A DNA stretch of 62,884 nt, taken from positions 1 to 62,884 of the forward strand of contig CANJHS010000012.1 of NCBI GenBank assembly GCA_947474225.1, in the 5' to 3' direction. This document shows positions 18,365 through 27,197 of the stretch, one piece after another (position 1 is the first letter of the stretch; each line of letters opens with the position of its first letter). The notes under the pieces were generated by a model, which saw nothing but the letters and a program-made list of their open reading frames with translations, did no database searches and was not told the origin of the DNA. Made by a program: the position numbers and the translations under genes. This stretch comes from Roseiflexaceae bacterium (lineage in GTDB: Bacteria; Chloroflexota; Chloroflexia; Chloroflexales; Roseiflexaceae).

Positions 18365-19264
18365 TTAGCTCCCTTGCGGATAGAGTGGCAGTCGGGGATC
18401 AAGCCCTTTGTAGTGCTCTTTCACCCAGGTATGATGCGGATCGTCGACATTCGCTAGTGATTGGGCACTACCCGCCAATACGTTCAGGTAGTAGGTTGTA
18501 TAGCCTGGGGCACTGGTGACAGGATGATATCCTGCTGGTACCAAGACGACATGGTCGGGCCGTGCCACCAAGACTGCATCGATGGGTGAGCCGGCAGCAT
18601 GGATGGGTGACTGCTCGTCGGTATAGACGCGTTGGAATGCAAACCCGTCCGGCTTGTCGTGCTTGTAGAAATACACTTCTTCGAGATTTGCCTCGAGCAG
18701 ACTGCCGTCGGGGTTGACACGATGGACATCGTGTTTGTGTGGTGGGTAGCTCGACCAGCTGCCTGAGGGTGTGTAGACTTCGACCAACACGAGTCGTTCG
18801 CAGGCAAATCCTGGCGGCATCAGTTGGTTGATTTGGCGGGTGGCGTTGTCACCGCCGCGGATTTCTTGTTTGATATCGGCAGGGGTGACGAGAACGGCGG
18901 CGTGTGGGGCCGTTGCTTCGACCCAGGTGAACGCGAATTCACAATCGCTGGTGGCATGAATGGTAAACGATGTGTTGAGCGATTGGTAGAGCACATATGC
19001 GCCACCAGCAAAGACATGTGGGCGACCGCCCATATCCCACGTGCCCGCACTGCTCACAACGTGGGCGGTGCCGCTGAGCATCACGAGTGCGCATTCTTGG
19101 GTGGTCGTGGCGAAGCTCCACGCACCGCCTTTGGAGAGACGGCGTACTTGGAAGTTGATGTGTTGCCACTGCGCGAGTTCTGGCGTCACCTCAACAACGA
19201 CATGCGGGTCACGTGCATTGCCAGGTGCCACCAAGAGATTGGCTGCGGTGTAGGTAGGGGTCAT
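18365..19264 (-). CDS. iolB: 5-Deoxy-glucuronate isomerase
   Basis: A 299-residue bicupin of the KduI/IolB family that isomerises 5-deoxy-glucuronate to 2-deoxy-5-keto-gluconate. The motif YPPHKHDV and the later EEVYFYKHDKP give the His/Glu metal ligands of the second cupin. I chose ATG 19264, with GAAAGGA 8 bases ahead; the frame upstream belongs to the regulator gene in another phase. Its ATG overlaps the stop of the LacI-type gene (ATGA), so the two are coupled. Confidence 0.93.
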   Translation of the reverse strand: MTPTYTAANLLVAPGNARDPHVVVEVTPELAQWQHINFQVRRLSKGGAWSFATTTQECALVMLSGTAHVVSSAGTWDMGGRPHVFAGGAYVLYQSLNTSFTIHATSDCEFAFTWVEATAPHAAVLVTPADIKQEIRGGDNATRQINQLMPPGFACERLVLVEVYTPSGSWSSYPPHKHDVHRVNPDGSLLEANLEEVYFYKHDKPDGFAFQRVYTDEQSPIHAAGSPIDAVLVARPDHVVLVPAGYHPVTSAPGYTTYYLNVLAGSAQSLANVDDPHHTWVKEHYKGLDPRLPLYPQGS

Positions 19265-20289
19265 GTGCGGAGTCCTTTCAAGAGTGACATACTGCTGTCG
19301 CGAGCGATGAGTGTCGGTACGAGTACTGCGTCGAGGACGGCATGTCCGTCGATGAGGGTGGCGAGGATGTGCATTGCAGTCTGGCCCAGTAACGCCTTGG
19401 GTTGGGCGACGGTCGTCAGCGGCGGCCAGCTGTAGCGTGACATTGCCAGATCGTCGAAACCGACGATGCTGATTTGGTGCGGAACGGCGATGCCCTTTGC
19501 GCGGAATCCCGCTAGTGCACCAAGGGCGATGGCGTCGTTGTAACAAAAGACCGCTGTCACGTCCGGTTCATGCAACGCTTGCGCCATTGTATAGCCACCT
19601 TCGATGTCAGCGATGTCGGCGTCACATTCAGTGCGAAAGATCTTACTTCGTTCGATACCGTGTGTGACCAGTGTATCGATAAACCCAGTCACCCGTTGGA
19701 GATTTGATCCGGGTCGTTTGTGCGAGCCGAAATATGCATATGTTTGGTGTCCCAGCGTCGCCAGATGATGCGCCGCAAGCTCACCGCCGGCATAGTTATC
19801 AATGGTGACACTGCGAAACGAAGTCGACTCGAGGGTCCGCTGGCTGTTGATGAATACCGTCGGTGTCGCGTCCTGCTCGATTTGACGGACGTCGCGTGGT
19901 TCGAGCTGTGAATCGACGACGATTATTCCGTCGACACGGCGCTGCTGTAGGCGCTGAATGGCTTTCAGTTGCTGAGCCGCATCGTGGGCCGCCGTGTGTA
20001 GGAGCAATGATTGGTCGTTTGCGGCGCAGACGTCGTCGATGCCCTTGACAACCTCGCCCCAAAAAGGATCTGCCATGTCAGACACGACCACCCCAATGGT
20101 GCTGGTGTGTTGCTGTTTGAGACTCTGGGCAATAGCATTGGGCACGTACCCCATCTCGTCTGCGAGTGCCGCGATGCGATACCGGACGACCGCACTAATC
20201 CGTGTGTGCCCACGTAATGCACGCGATACCGTCGTGTGCGAAACCCCAGCCCGCGCTGCGATGTCCATGATGGATACCCTGCGTGCCAT
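19261..20289 (-). CDS. LacI-family regulator of inositol operon
   Basis: A 342-residue transcription factor. Residues 1-50 are the LacI helix-turn-helix (SIMDIAARAGVSHTTVSRAL) with the following hinge helix (NAIAQSLK). The rest is a periplasmic-binding-protein-like ligand domain that ends in the usual SIVGFDD...P.LTTV segment. The ATG at 20289 is preceded by GGAGCGAGG. As first gene of the iol operon it most likely senses an inositol intermediate and controls its own promoter. A central-CG palindrome (20321-20332) just downstream of the promoter is its probable operator. IolR of Bacillus is of another family (DeoR), so the analogy is only functional. Confidence 0.92.
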   Translation of the reverse strand: MARRVSIMDIAARAGVSHTTVSRALRGHTRISAVVRYRIAALADEMGYVPNAIAQSLKQQHTSTIGVVVSDMADPFWGEVVKGIDDVCAANDQSLLLHTAAHDAAQQLKAIQRLQQRRVDGIIVVDSQLEPRDVRQIEQDATPTVFINSQRTLESTSFRSVTIDNYAGGELAAHHLATLGHQTYAYFGSHKRPGSNLQRVTGFIDTLVTHGIERSKIFRTECDADIADIEGGYTMAQALHEPDVTAVFCYNDAIALGALAGFRAKGIAVPHQISIVGFDDLAMSRYSWPPLTTVAQPKALLGQTAMHILATLIDGHAVLDAVLVPTLIARDSSMSLLKGLRT

Positions 20290-20320
20290 AGTTGCCTCGC
20301 TCCGCTGATGTATGTGATGT

Positions 20321-20332
20321 GCACACGTGTGC
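20321..20332. promoter_or_regulatory. Candidate LacI-type operator
   Basis: GCACACGTGTGC is a perfect 12-bp palindrome with a central CG, as is usual for LacI-family operators. It lies about 12-23 bases downstream of the predicted start of the lacI-iol transcript and 32 bases before the regulator's ATG, so a bound repressor would block its own operon. Confidence 0.6.
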
Positions 20333-20350
20333 GCGGAAGGTGTGTGGGGT

Positions 20351-20379
20351 ATTATTATAGATAGGAGCAATAAAGTCAA
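20351..20379 (-). promoter_or_regulatory. Promoter of lacI-iol operon
   Basis: On the minus strand: TTGACT (20379-20374), 17 bases, AATAAT (20356-20351). A better -10 word, TATAAT, overlaps it but at only 14-base spacing. It lies in the 110-base gap between the divergent regulator and YceI genes and is followed by the operator palindrome. Confidence 0.65.
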
Positions 20380-20399
20380 TCGAGAGAGGAAAACACCGA

Positions 20400-21113
20400 A
20401 TGAAGAATGTACTGCTCGTAAGTCTCCTACTCTTTTTGGTGAGTTGTGGAACACCTACCCCGGCTGTTGAACCACTTCCAACGACGCAGACCAACGGAGC
20501 CGAAGAGCCGACGGTGGTTGTAGTCGACGTCGTACCCACTGCAGTGCCGGCCGAACCAGCCTCCGAACAAGCCGCAGCACGTGTGTTTGAGATAGATAGT
20601 GCGCAGAGTAGCGCCGCCTATGCGGTCGAAGAAATCTTCTTCTCGGATAACCGGTTGTTTACCGCTGTCGGCGTGACCAATGCCGTCGAGGGTGCATTTG
20701 AAGTAACCAGCAACGGCAAGCCGAGTGGCAAAGTCACCCGTATTCGCGTCGATTTGCGCACACTCAAAAGCGACAGCCCACGCCGTGACAGTGCAATCCG
20801 CCGACAGTGGTTGGAGTCAGACAAGTACCCGTATGCTGATTTTGTCTCGACTGGGGCGCTGAACCTGCCCGAGAGTTATACCGAGGGTGCACAAGTCACG
20901 TTCACGCTGGTGGGCGACATTACCGTACGCGATGTCACCAAGCCAGTCGAGTGGACGGTCGTTGGCACGTTGCAGGGTGATAAGGTGATCGGTGAGGCTA
21001 CCACGGTCATCAAGATGAGCGATTTTGGTTTTGCCGCGCCGGATATCGGTGGTGTGCTCAAAGCTGAGGACGAGGCCGCCCTGACGGTCACGTTTGTGGC
21101 TACGGAAAAGTAA
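20400..21113 (+). CDS. YceI-family lipoprotein
   Basis: A 237-residue exported lipoprotein. The signal peptide ends in a lipobox FLVSC with the acylated Cys at 16, followed by a Pro/Thr/Val-rich linker to about residue 60. The YceI domain then runs to the end: FEIDSAQSSAAYAVEE, RDSAIRRQWLESDKYPYADF and the GDITVRDVTKPVEW motif are typical. YceI proteins are lipocalin-like barrels that bind polyisoprenoid or similar amphiphiles. AGAGAGGA precedes the ATG. It is divergent from the inositol operon, with no obvious link to it. Confidence 0.93.
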   Translation: MKNVLLVSLLLFLVSCGTPTPAVEPLPTTQTNGAEEPTVVVVDVVPTAVPAEPASEQAAARVFEIDSAQSSAAYAVEEIFFSDNRLFTAVGVTNAVEGAFEVTSNGKPSGKVTRIRVDLRTLKSDSPRRDSAIRRQWLESDKYPYADFVSTGALNLPESYTEGAQVTFTLVGDITVRDVTKPVEWTVVGTLQGDKVIGEATTVIKMSDFGFAAPDIGGVLKAEDEAALTVTFVATEK

Positions 21114-21174
21114 CTTGGGAATGGATGAAAGTGCACCGTGGTTTGCTCTTACCGTTTCTTTGTACCTATAGGAT

Positions 21175-21211
21175 GCAAAAAAACAAACCGCCACAGCCGA
21201 GGCTGTGGCGG
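21175..21211 (-). terminator. Terminator for minus-strand run
   Basis: CCGCCACAGCC (21188-21198) pairs with 21201-21211. Read on the minus strand it is followed by TTTGTTTTTTTG, so it ends transcription coming from the dehydrogenase gene (stop at 21243). It lies between convergent genes. Confidence 0.9.
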
Positions 21212-21242
21212 ATCTGCATTTGTTCGCGTGTGTTCGATGCGT

Positions 21243-22214
21243 TTACCGGGCCAGCACCACGTGTTGTGGGGCCATGCCGGCCCGCACCTGGCGAATGGTA
21301 TCGATGGTTGTCGTGATGATGCGTTCGATGGCTTCGTGGCTGTTGAACGCATTGTGGGCGCTCGCAATCACATGCGGGTGGGCGAGGATATCTTTGAGGA
21401 GGTGTGCTTCCGGGGTGCGGGTAACGGTGCCAATCAGGTGTTCGTATTCTTCGACATCGAGGCCTGCGGCGCGGATTTGACCGCTATCGAGCCCTGCCAA
21501 CAATGCCTCGTTGGCGATGAGCGCACCACGCGAGGTGTTGATAATGATGACGCCGTGTTTGATATGCGAAAGGGCTTCCATCCCGAACATGTGGTGCGTC
21601 TGTGCTGTCAAGGGCGCATGGAACGAGATGATGTCGGATTGGCGATAGAGTTCGTCGAGCCCGACGTATGTCGCATTGACTTCGGCGGCCCAGGCGTGGT
21701 CGGGATGGACATCGTAGGCCACAATCTTCGGTGCAAATCCCGTACACATGCGCCCAAAGTTGCGGCCGATACGCCCTGTGCCCACAATGCCAATGGTTTT
21801 CTGAAAAATATCAATCCCGCGGAGCCCTACCACATCTGCACGGAAGTCCCGTTGCAAACGCACCGTACTGGGGATAAGCATGCGGCTACTCGCCAGCATC
21901 AATGTCATCGCATATTCGGCGACGGTCCGTTCTCCGTACGCGGGGACATTGCAGACGGTGATCCCGTGGGCGGCGCAGTATTCGAGATCGATGTGGTCGT
22001 ACCCGGTGGATCGTGTTGCAATCATACGCAGATGGGGCAATCTGGCTATGTCGTCTGCACGCACCGCTGTATGGATGAACACGCTCAGGATGGTCGTATC
22101 TGGATGTACTGCGCTACACAATGATCCTGCGGCATAGAATTGCAGCGTAACATCAGGCCATGCCGCAACGAACTGCGCTTCTTCGTTGCTTTCGTTGAGG
22201 ATAATCGAAATCAT
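21243..22214 (-). CDS. D-isomer 2-hydroxyacid dehydrogenase
   Basis: A 323-residue NAD-dependent enzyme of the D-lactate/2-hydroxyacid dehydrogenase family. The cofactor-binding motif GIVGTGRIGRNFG is at about 142-154. The catalytic Arg is in INTSRGALI, the Glu in AAGLDVEEYE and the His in SAHNAFNSHEA near the C-terminus. Residues around RSTGYDHIDL and PAYGERTVAEYA are typical of the D-lactate dehydrogenase subgroup, but substrate choice is not certain. It follows the HEAT-like gene after 2 bases and is the last gene before the terminator. Confidence 0.92.
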   Translation of the reverse strand: MISIILNESNEEAQFVAAWPDVTLQFYAAGSLCSAVHPDTTILSVFIHTAVRADDIARLPHLRMIATRSTGYDHIDLEYCAAHGITVCNVPAYGERTVAEYAMTLMLASSRMLIPSTVRLQRDFRADVVGLRGIDIFQKTIGIVGTGRIGRNFGRMCTGFAPKIVAYDVHPDHAWAAEVNATYVGLDELYRQSDIISFHAPLTAQTHHMFGMEALSHIKHGVIIINTSRGALIANEALLAGLDSGQIRAAGLDVEEYEHLIGTVTRTPEAHLLKDILAHPHVIASAHNAFNSHEAIERIITTTIDTIRQVRAGMAPQHVVLAR

Positions 22215-22216
22215 CC

Positions 22217-22945
22217 CTACCCCTGCTGCGTTTGCGGACGCAATGGGTGATGTGCGTAGCGCTCACCCAGGGGATGATTGACGCAGCCGAGTCGGGCGTT
22301 GCTCCGGCTCAGCAGGAGCTTGCGCATTGGACCCATTTGGACGGCGTCTTTGGCGATGTGACCTGCTTTGTAGGCTGCCATGACAACAGGGTAACTCGAT
22401 TCCGCACCCATATTGGCAAGTGCGAGGGCTACCGAGGCATTGCGGTCGGGCAAATCTGAAGTCAGCCGTTCTTCGAGGGCGGCTGTCAACAAGGCGACTT
22501 CGGACGGCTGGGCATAGCTGAGGTACGCCAGTGCCAAGGCGGCGCGATGGTGGCCGACGTTGCTCGTGTGATTATCGTCGAGCAAAGAAAGAATCGTCTT
22601 GATGGCACTCACACCGTTACGCGCAATAATCTGTGGGACTTCACCATCCCAGATGGTAGTCCGTTTTTCGGTGATTTGATCGGGTGCAGCAGGCACTGGT
22701 GCATGGATGAGCGCGGCAATAGCGTCGATGCTGTTGCACTCACCGAGGAGGCGGAGTGCATGAATCGGTGCATAACACAAGGGCGCTGGACCGACGAGCA
22801 TGGCAGTGTCGATGGCGTGTGCGGTCAATGGGGCAATTGCATCTGCACCACTATCCACAATGTGCGCAGCCAACGGGAAGGGCATCTCGGGGCCGATGGT
22901 ACGCAATTGGCGCATGTATTCTTGGAGTTCGATGTTGGTCGTCAT
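22217..22945 (-). CDS. HEAT-repeat-like hypothetical protein
   Basis: A 242-residue protein rich in Ala and Leu helices. Pairs of helices such as HALRLLGECNSIDAIAALI and ALALAYLSYAQPSEVALLTAAL resemble HEAT or PBS-lyase-type repeats, which act as protein-binding scaffolds. It has no signal or membrane segment. I start at the ATG at 22945, which has AAGGATCACC before it; the longer frame reaching to 23023 lacks a ribosome-binding site. It lies between rnhB (gap 41) and the dehydrogenase (gap 2). Function is unknown. Confidence 0.8.
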   Translation of the reverse strand: MTTNIELQEYMRQLRTIGPEMPFPLAAHIVDSGADAIAPLTAHAIDTAMLVGPAPLCYAPIHALRLLGECNSIDAIAALIHAPVPAAPDQITEKRTTIWDGEVPQIIARNGVSAIKTILSLLDDNHTSNVGHHRAALALAYLSYAQPSEVALLTAALEERLTSDLPDRNASVALALANMGAESSYPVVMAAYKAGHIAKDAVQMGPMRKLLLSRSNARLGCVNHPLGERYAHHPLRPQTQQG

Positions 22946-22986
22946 GGTGATCCTTGTATGTACGTATTGCTTCAGTGTACCAAAAT

Positions 22987-23652
22987 TCAAACGACCTCTG
23001 TATCGGCGTGGGTGAATGCCCACTGTCCAGTCATATGAAAGTGGCGGATCGGCGCATAGGAATGGCGATGCTGTACTGTGGGACCATATCGTGCCAACGC
23101 ACGCTGGTGGCGTAGGGTGCCGTAGCCCTTGTGTGCCGCATAGCCATAGACTGGATAGCAGGTATCGAGCTGGTGCATCACACGATCACGGGCGACCTTG
23201 GCGATCACCGACGCAGCCGCGATGCTGAGTGAGCGACTGTCACCGTGGATGAGGCTCTGCTGCGGGACGGCCCAGTGTGGGAACGAGACTGCATCGATGA
23301 GCAGTGCGTCACACGATACCGAAAGTCCAAGGATAGCCTGTTGCATCGCTGTGCGTGTCGCCTGCATTATCCCCATGCAGTCAATGTCGTGCGCACTGAC
23401 CCAGCCAAGCGCGACGCTACGGATGCATGGTTGCAGTGCAGTTACGAGCGCTTCACGCTGCCCACGAGCGAGCTTTTTGGAGTCATCGAGGCCATCGAGC
23501 AGTGCTGGCTGAGCATAGATGGTCGTCTCAAAGACCACCGCAGCAGCCATAACCGGCCCTGCCCAACAGCCGCGGCCCACCTCGTCGATCCCGGCAATGC
23601 AGGTTGCTCCTTGTGTGAGGAGTGCACGTTCGTGTTCAAACGACGGTGGCAT
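22987..23652 (-). CDS. rnhB: Ribonuclease HII
   Basis: A 221-residue endonuclease that removes ribonucleotides and RNA primers from RNA/DNA hybrids. GIDEVGRGCWAGPV (21-34) holds the first two acidic catalytic residues, LLIDAVSF the third, and HGDSRSLSIAAASVIAKVARD is the family's conserved helix. HKGYGTLRH near the C-terminus is also characteristic. The start overlaps the end of the methyltransferase by 17 bases. An rplS-rnhB neighbourhood is common in bacteria. Confidence 0.95.
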   Translation of the reverse strand: MPPSFEHERALLTQGATCIAGIDEVGRGCWAGPVMAAAVVFETTIYAQPALLDGLDDSKKLARGQREALVTALQPCIRSVALGWVSAHDIDCMGIMQATRTAMQQAILGLSVSCDALLIDAVSFPHWAVPQQSLIHGDSRSLSIAAASVIAKVARDRVMHQLDTCYPVYGYAAHKGYGTLRHQRALARYGPTVQHRHSYAPIRHFHMTGQWAFTHADTEVV

Positions 23653-24208
23653 GACGGGTCCCTATGAGCAGATGCAGGCGCGTGTTGCCAACGATGCAAT
23701 CGGGCGTGTTGAGTTCCCACCCTGCTCCGGTGAGCGACTGCCAGAGTGGATGGCTCCGTACATCGTGATTGCCCGCACTCAGCACAATAATCAATGTTCC
23801 GTCGTCGCGAAGGACGCGTGAGATCTCATTGAGGGTCGTTGGGTCGCTGATATAGGGAGTGGGAAATACTGCCACGACACTGCGAAAGGCTGCATTTTGG
23901 CAGGGGATTGCCTGACTTGTCGCCTGGAGCAGTCGGTCGCTCCGACGGCGTGCTGAGCGGAGCATGCGCGCAGACCGGTCGAGTCCATACGCAGGGATGC
24001 CTTGAAAAGCGAACGTGGCTTGGAGGTGGCCACTGCCACAGCCGAGCTCAAGTACAGGTACTTGGACATATGGAATGACTGATTGACCCCACACAAACCA
24101 GTGGCCATGCGAGATTCGCATGGCCACTGTGTCATAGATGGGGGCACATTCGTTGTACAGTCTCTCGAGCAACCACGCCATAATCGTGCGTTGTGCCTTT
24201 GAGAACAT
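23636..24208 (-). CDS. SAM-dependent methyltransferase, class I
   Basis: A protein of about 190 residues with a Rossmann-type methyltransferase core. VLELGCGSGHLQ is motif I, YGLDRSARMLRSARRR follows as the second strand, and the FPTPYISDPTTLNEISRVLRDDGTLIIVL segment covers the later motifs. Acceptor unknown. I chose ATG 24208, 4 bases after the rplS stop, on spacing alone. The ribosome-binding site is weak, and ATG 24181 is possible. Confidence 0.82.
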   Translation of the reverse strand: MFSKAQRTIMAWLLERLYNECAPIYDTVAMRISHGHWFVWGQSVIPYVQVPVLELGCGSGHLQATFAFQGIPAYGLDRSARMLRSARRRSDRLLQATSQAIPCQNAAFRSVVAVFPTPYISDPTTLNEISRVLRDDGTLIIVLSAGNHDVRSHPLWQSLTGAGWELNTPDCIVGNTRLHLLIGTRHATVV

Positions 24209-24212
24209 ACGA

Positions 24213-24566
24213 CTAGGAGCGACGCTCTTTGATGCGTGCTGCCTTGCCCGTGAGACCACGGAGATAGAACAGACGTGAACGACGCACCTTACCACGACGG
24301 GTAACGGTAATCGAATCGACACGTGGTGCATGAATCAAGAACGTACGTTCAACTCCGACACCGTGTGATGCCATACGGCGAACGGTGAAGTTGGCGTTGA
24401 TGCCACCGGAACGTTTGCGGATGACCACACCCTCGAAGTCTTGGACACGCTCGCGGCTGCCTTCGACCACACGTACACCAACGCGTACGGTATCGCCCTC
24501 ACGGAACTCAGGCACCGATTCCTTCATTTGACGCTTCTCGATAGCGTCCATGATTTGCTGCGACAT
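24213..24566 (-). CDS. rplS: Ribosomal protein L19
   Basis: A 117-residue 50S protein at the 30S/50S interface. Normal length; [33 protein letters not shown] and the [25 protein letters not shown] end are diagnostic. AAGGAGCGA lies before the ATG. It has its own promoter (24637-24665), followed by a short hairpin in the leader (24610-24625, GCACG / CGTGC arms). First gene of a minus-strand run. Confidence 0.97.
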   Translation of the reverse strand: MSQQIMDAIEKRQMKESVPEFREGDTVRVGVRVVEGSRERVQDFEGVVIRKRSGGINANFTVRRMASHGVGVERTFLIHAPRVDSITVTRRGKVRRSRLFYLRGLTGKAARIKERRS

Positions 24567-24636
24567 TGTGTTCGTCGCTCCTTCAGTAAAGCGTATACAG
24601 GTAATGGCGGCACGTCAAAACGTGCACATTGATTTG

Positions 24637-24665
24637 AGTATAGCATAGCCACACCACGAGGGCAA
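24637..24665 (-). promoter_or_regulatory. Promoter of rplS
   Basis: Minus strand: TTGCCC (24665-24660), 17 bases, TATACT (24642-24637). It gives a leader of about 65 bases before the L19 start. Confidence 0.65.
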
Positions 24666-24795
24666 ATCACAAATCCTCAACTTCAGTACAGCCACTGCGC
24701 ATCGCGACGCGCTAGAATCGAAAGCCACATAAAAAATCGGCACAGAGATATACGCTAAAATAGAGGAAGGTTAACCCATGCGCTGAGGTATCAGA

Positions 24796-26259
24796 GTGGA
24801 AAACGTCGTCGATGCAGTCCGTGGGATGCGAGATGTCTTGCCCGAAGAAGTCCTGCGTCATCAGCACATACTGTCACAGCTCAATGCGGTCTTGATAAGC
24901 CACGGCTATCAATCAATTGATTTACCGCTTCTCGAGCATCGGGATCTCTATGTACGCAAACTCGGCGAGGAACTCGCCGGCAAAATATATGAATTTACCT
25001 TTCACGGTCGTGACCTGGTATTGCGCCCTGAATGGACTGCTTCGGTGTTGCGGGCGTATATAAGTAAAATGACCGATGCACCGTTGCCGTTGCGTTTGCG
25101 TTACAGCGGCCCAGTATTTCGCTATGAGCGTCCCCAACGTGGCACCTGGCGGCAATTCACCCAACTCGGGGTCGAGTCTATCGGTGCTACCACACCGCGT
25201 GCAGATGCTGAAGTACTCGGTATGGCATGTGCCGGATTGCACGCTGCCGGCGTGGTTGGCTATCGGATAACGCTTGGTCATATCGGTATTATTCGCTCGC
25301 TCCTGGGGTCGCTCGGGGTGAGTGAGCGCACACGCAGTGTGCTCACCTGGAGTCTCGAACGCATGCGTGCGCGTGGTGTCGACGCCGTGCGAGACGCACT
25401 GCTCAACGAAATCGAAGGCGAGCGCGAAGGTTTTGACACGACCATCCTCGATGGCCTCGACGATACCCAAGCCGAGGGTTTGCTCCTCCACACATTGCGC
25501 TCGATAGGCGTGAATTTGCAGTTTGGTACGCGTCCCCCCGAAGAAATCGTGCAGCGCCTTGTGCGCACCATGCGGCGTACCGATCAGCGGACTACCATCG
25601 AACGCGCTATTTCCTTTCTCGCAGAGTTGAGCATCATCCGTGGTGCGCCGCTGCCCACGTTGCACGCCCTGCGTGCGGTAGTCAGCCGCTACGCACTGCC
25701 CGACCCTGGCTTTGATGAATTGCAATCTCTCATCGAAACGCTACCACTCCATAACGTGCCGCTCGACGTCGTGACGCTTGACTTTGGCTTGGGTCGTGGT
25801 CTGCACTATTACACCGGCATGATGTTCGAGATCGATGATGCCAGTGGCATGCAACTCTGTGGAGGAGGCCGATACGACGAACTCGTCACGGCACTCGGTG
25901 GCAAGCACGCTGTCCCCGCAGTGGGCTTCGCATATGGTGTAGAACGCGTCGTGCTGGCGAGCCAGGCACCGGTCCTGCCGCTGCTCCGACATATCACGCT
26001 GGTGTGTGAAGGCAGTGACGTCTACCCGTATGCACTGTCTGTTGCGACTGCGTTGCGCCAACAGGGGTATCCGGTTGCACTCGATGTACGCGACCGCCCG
26101 GTTACGACCCACATACGCGAAGCACAGCGACGGGGCCACGTTTGTCTTGTCGTATCTGCCAGTGATGTTGTGGGGGCTACGGTGCAGTGGCGTGACCAAC
26201 GTGACGTGCGCATTGTCAGCCTCGAGGGGTGTATCAGCGAGCTGGAGGCAACACGGTGA
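24796..26259 (+). CDS. hisZ: HisRS-like protein, HisZ-type
   Basis: A 487-residue class II synthetase-like protein. RGMRDVLPEE, the motif-2 stretch FRYERPQRGTWRQFTQLGVE, and RGLHYYTGMMFE with GGGRYDELV are HisRS features. In HisRS the third motif usually reads RGLDYYTG; the Asp here is His. The last 100 residues resemble the anticodon-binding domain that short HisZ proteins lack. As first gene before hisG and hisD it is most likely the regulatory partner HisZ of ATP phosphoribosyltransferase, not a tRNA synthetase, but a true HisRS role cannot be excluded. The GTG start at 24796 has GAGG 8 bases ahead. It overlaps the next gene by 4 bases (GTGA). Confidence 0.82.
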   Translation: MENVVDAVRGMRDVLPEEVLRHQHILSQLNAVLISHGYQSIDLPLLEHRDLYVRKLGEELAGKIYEFTFHGRDLVLRPEWTASVLRAYISKMTDAPLPLRLRYSGPVFRYERPQRGTWRQFTQLGVESIGATTPRADAEVLGMACAGLHAAGVVGYRITLGHIGIIRSLLGSLGVSERTRSVLTWSLERMRARGVDAVRDALLNEIEGEREGFDTTILDGLDDTQAEGLLLHTLRSIGVNLQFGTRPPEEIVQRLVRTMRRTDQRTTIERAISFLAELSIIRGAPLPTLHALRAVVSRYALPDPGFDELQSLIETLPLHNVPLDVVTLDFGLGRGLHYYTGMMFEIDDASGMQLCGGGRYDELVTALGGKHAVPAVGFAYGVERVVLASQAPVLPLLRHITLVCEGSDVYPYALSVATALRQQGYPVALDVRDRPVTTHIREAQRRGHVCLVVSASDVVGATVQWRDQRDVRIVSLEGCISELEATR

Positions 26260-27197
26260 AGATTGTCGTTGTCGGCGCGGGGGGAGTAGGTGCATACCTC
26301 GGTGCAATGTTTGCCCAGGCAGGGCATCCTGTGGCACTCGTGGCACGTGGTGCTCATGCCGAGGCTATGGCTTCGCGAGGAATTACCGTGCATTCTCCGA
26401 CGCAGACATGGCAAACGAGGCCGGCCATGGTGACTGACGACTGCGCCACTGTCGGCGTGGCCGATGTCGTTATCGTATGCCTCAAAACCTACCAGCTCGA
26501 TAATCTCATTCCTACATTGCCCATGCTGATTGGTCCGCGGACGTTGGTTTTGACTCTCCAAAACGGGGTCGACGCGTATAGCAAAATTGCTGCCTGCGTT
26601 GGTGTAGAGCGTACATTAGCGGGCTTGGTCTATTGCGAGTTGCGCGTGGAGTCGCCGGGAGTTATACGCAGCGGCATCGAACCAGTTCGGCTGACCTATG
26701 GCCCAATCCCGCCCACTGTTGTCACGGCGGTGGCACAAGCAATCAACGCTGCTGCTGCCCAGGCAGGGATTATCACGACGTGTGTGGCAGATGGGCGGAC
26801 TGCAGTCTGGACCAAAGCGATTTTTGTGGCAGCCATGAGTGCGGTCACCACCATTGCTGGTGTCGGCATGGGACCGCTTGCTGAAGATCCAGAAGCGCTC
26901 ACGCTGCTGACTGCTGCACTGACAGAGGCGCACCGGGTCGCCGTGGCAGAGGGGATTGTGTTTGACAATAATCCCGTTGCCGAAGCGATGGCTATTGCCG
27001 CCGCGATGCCTGCAACGGCACGCTCGTCAATGTCACGCGATTTTGTGGCAGGACGACCACTCGAGCTCGAAGCATTGAGTGGTGCAATCGTGGCACGTGG
27101 CCGGAGTCTTGCCGTTCCTACACCGGTTAATCAGGCGTTGTATGCGCTGTTGCGCTTGCGGGTTGCAGCACGTGCCAGTGAAATGAGGAATCCATGA
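26256..27197 (+). CDS. Ketopantoate reductase-like protein
   Basis: A 313-residue ApbA/PanE-family NADPH-dependent reductase. VVVGAGGVGAYLG (4-16) binds the cofactor, LTLQNGVDA is the conserved Asn region, and VWTKAIFVAAMSAVTTI holds the catalytic Lys. In pantothenate synthesis the family reduces 2-dehydropantoate, but many members have other substrates, so I give no symbol. The GTG start at 26256 follows GGAGG at good spacing and overlaps the HisZ stop. It overlaps the creatininase gene by 4 bases. Confidence 0.9.
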   Translation: MKIVVVGAGGVGAYLGAMFAQAGHPVALVARGAHAEAMASRGITVHSPTQTWQTRPAMVTDDCATVGVADVVIVCLKTYQLDNLIPTLPMLIGPRTLVLTLQNGVDAYSKIAACVGVERTLAGLVYCELRVESPGVIRSGIEPVRLTYGPIPPTVVTAVAQAINAAAAQAGIITTCVADGRTAVWTKAIFVAAMSAVTTIAGVGMGPLAEDPEALTLLTAALTEAHRVAVAEGIVFDNNPVAEAMAIAAAMPATARSSMSRDFVAGRPLELEALSGAIVARGRSLAVPTPVNQALYALLRLRVAARASEMRNP

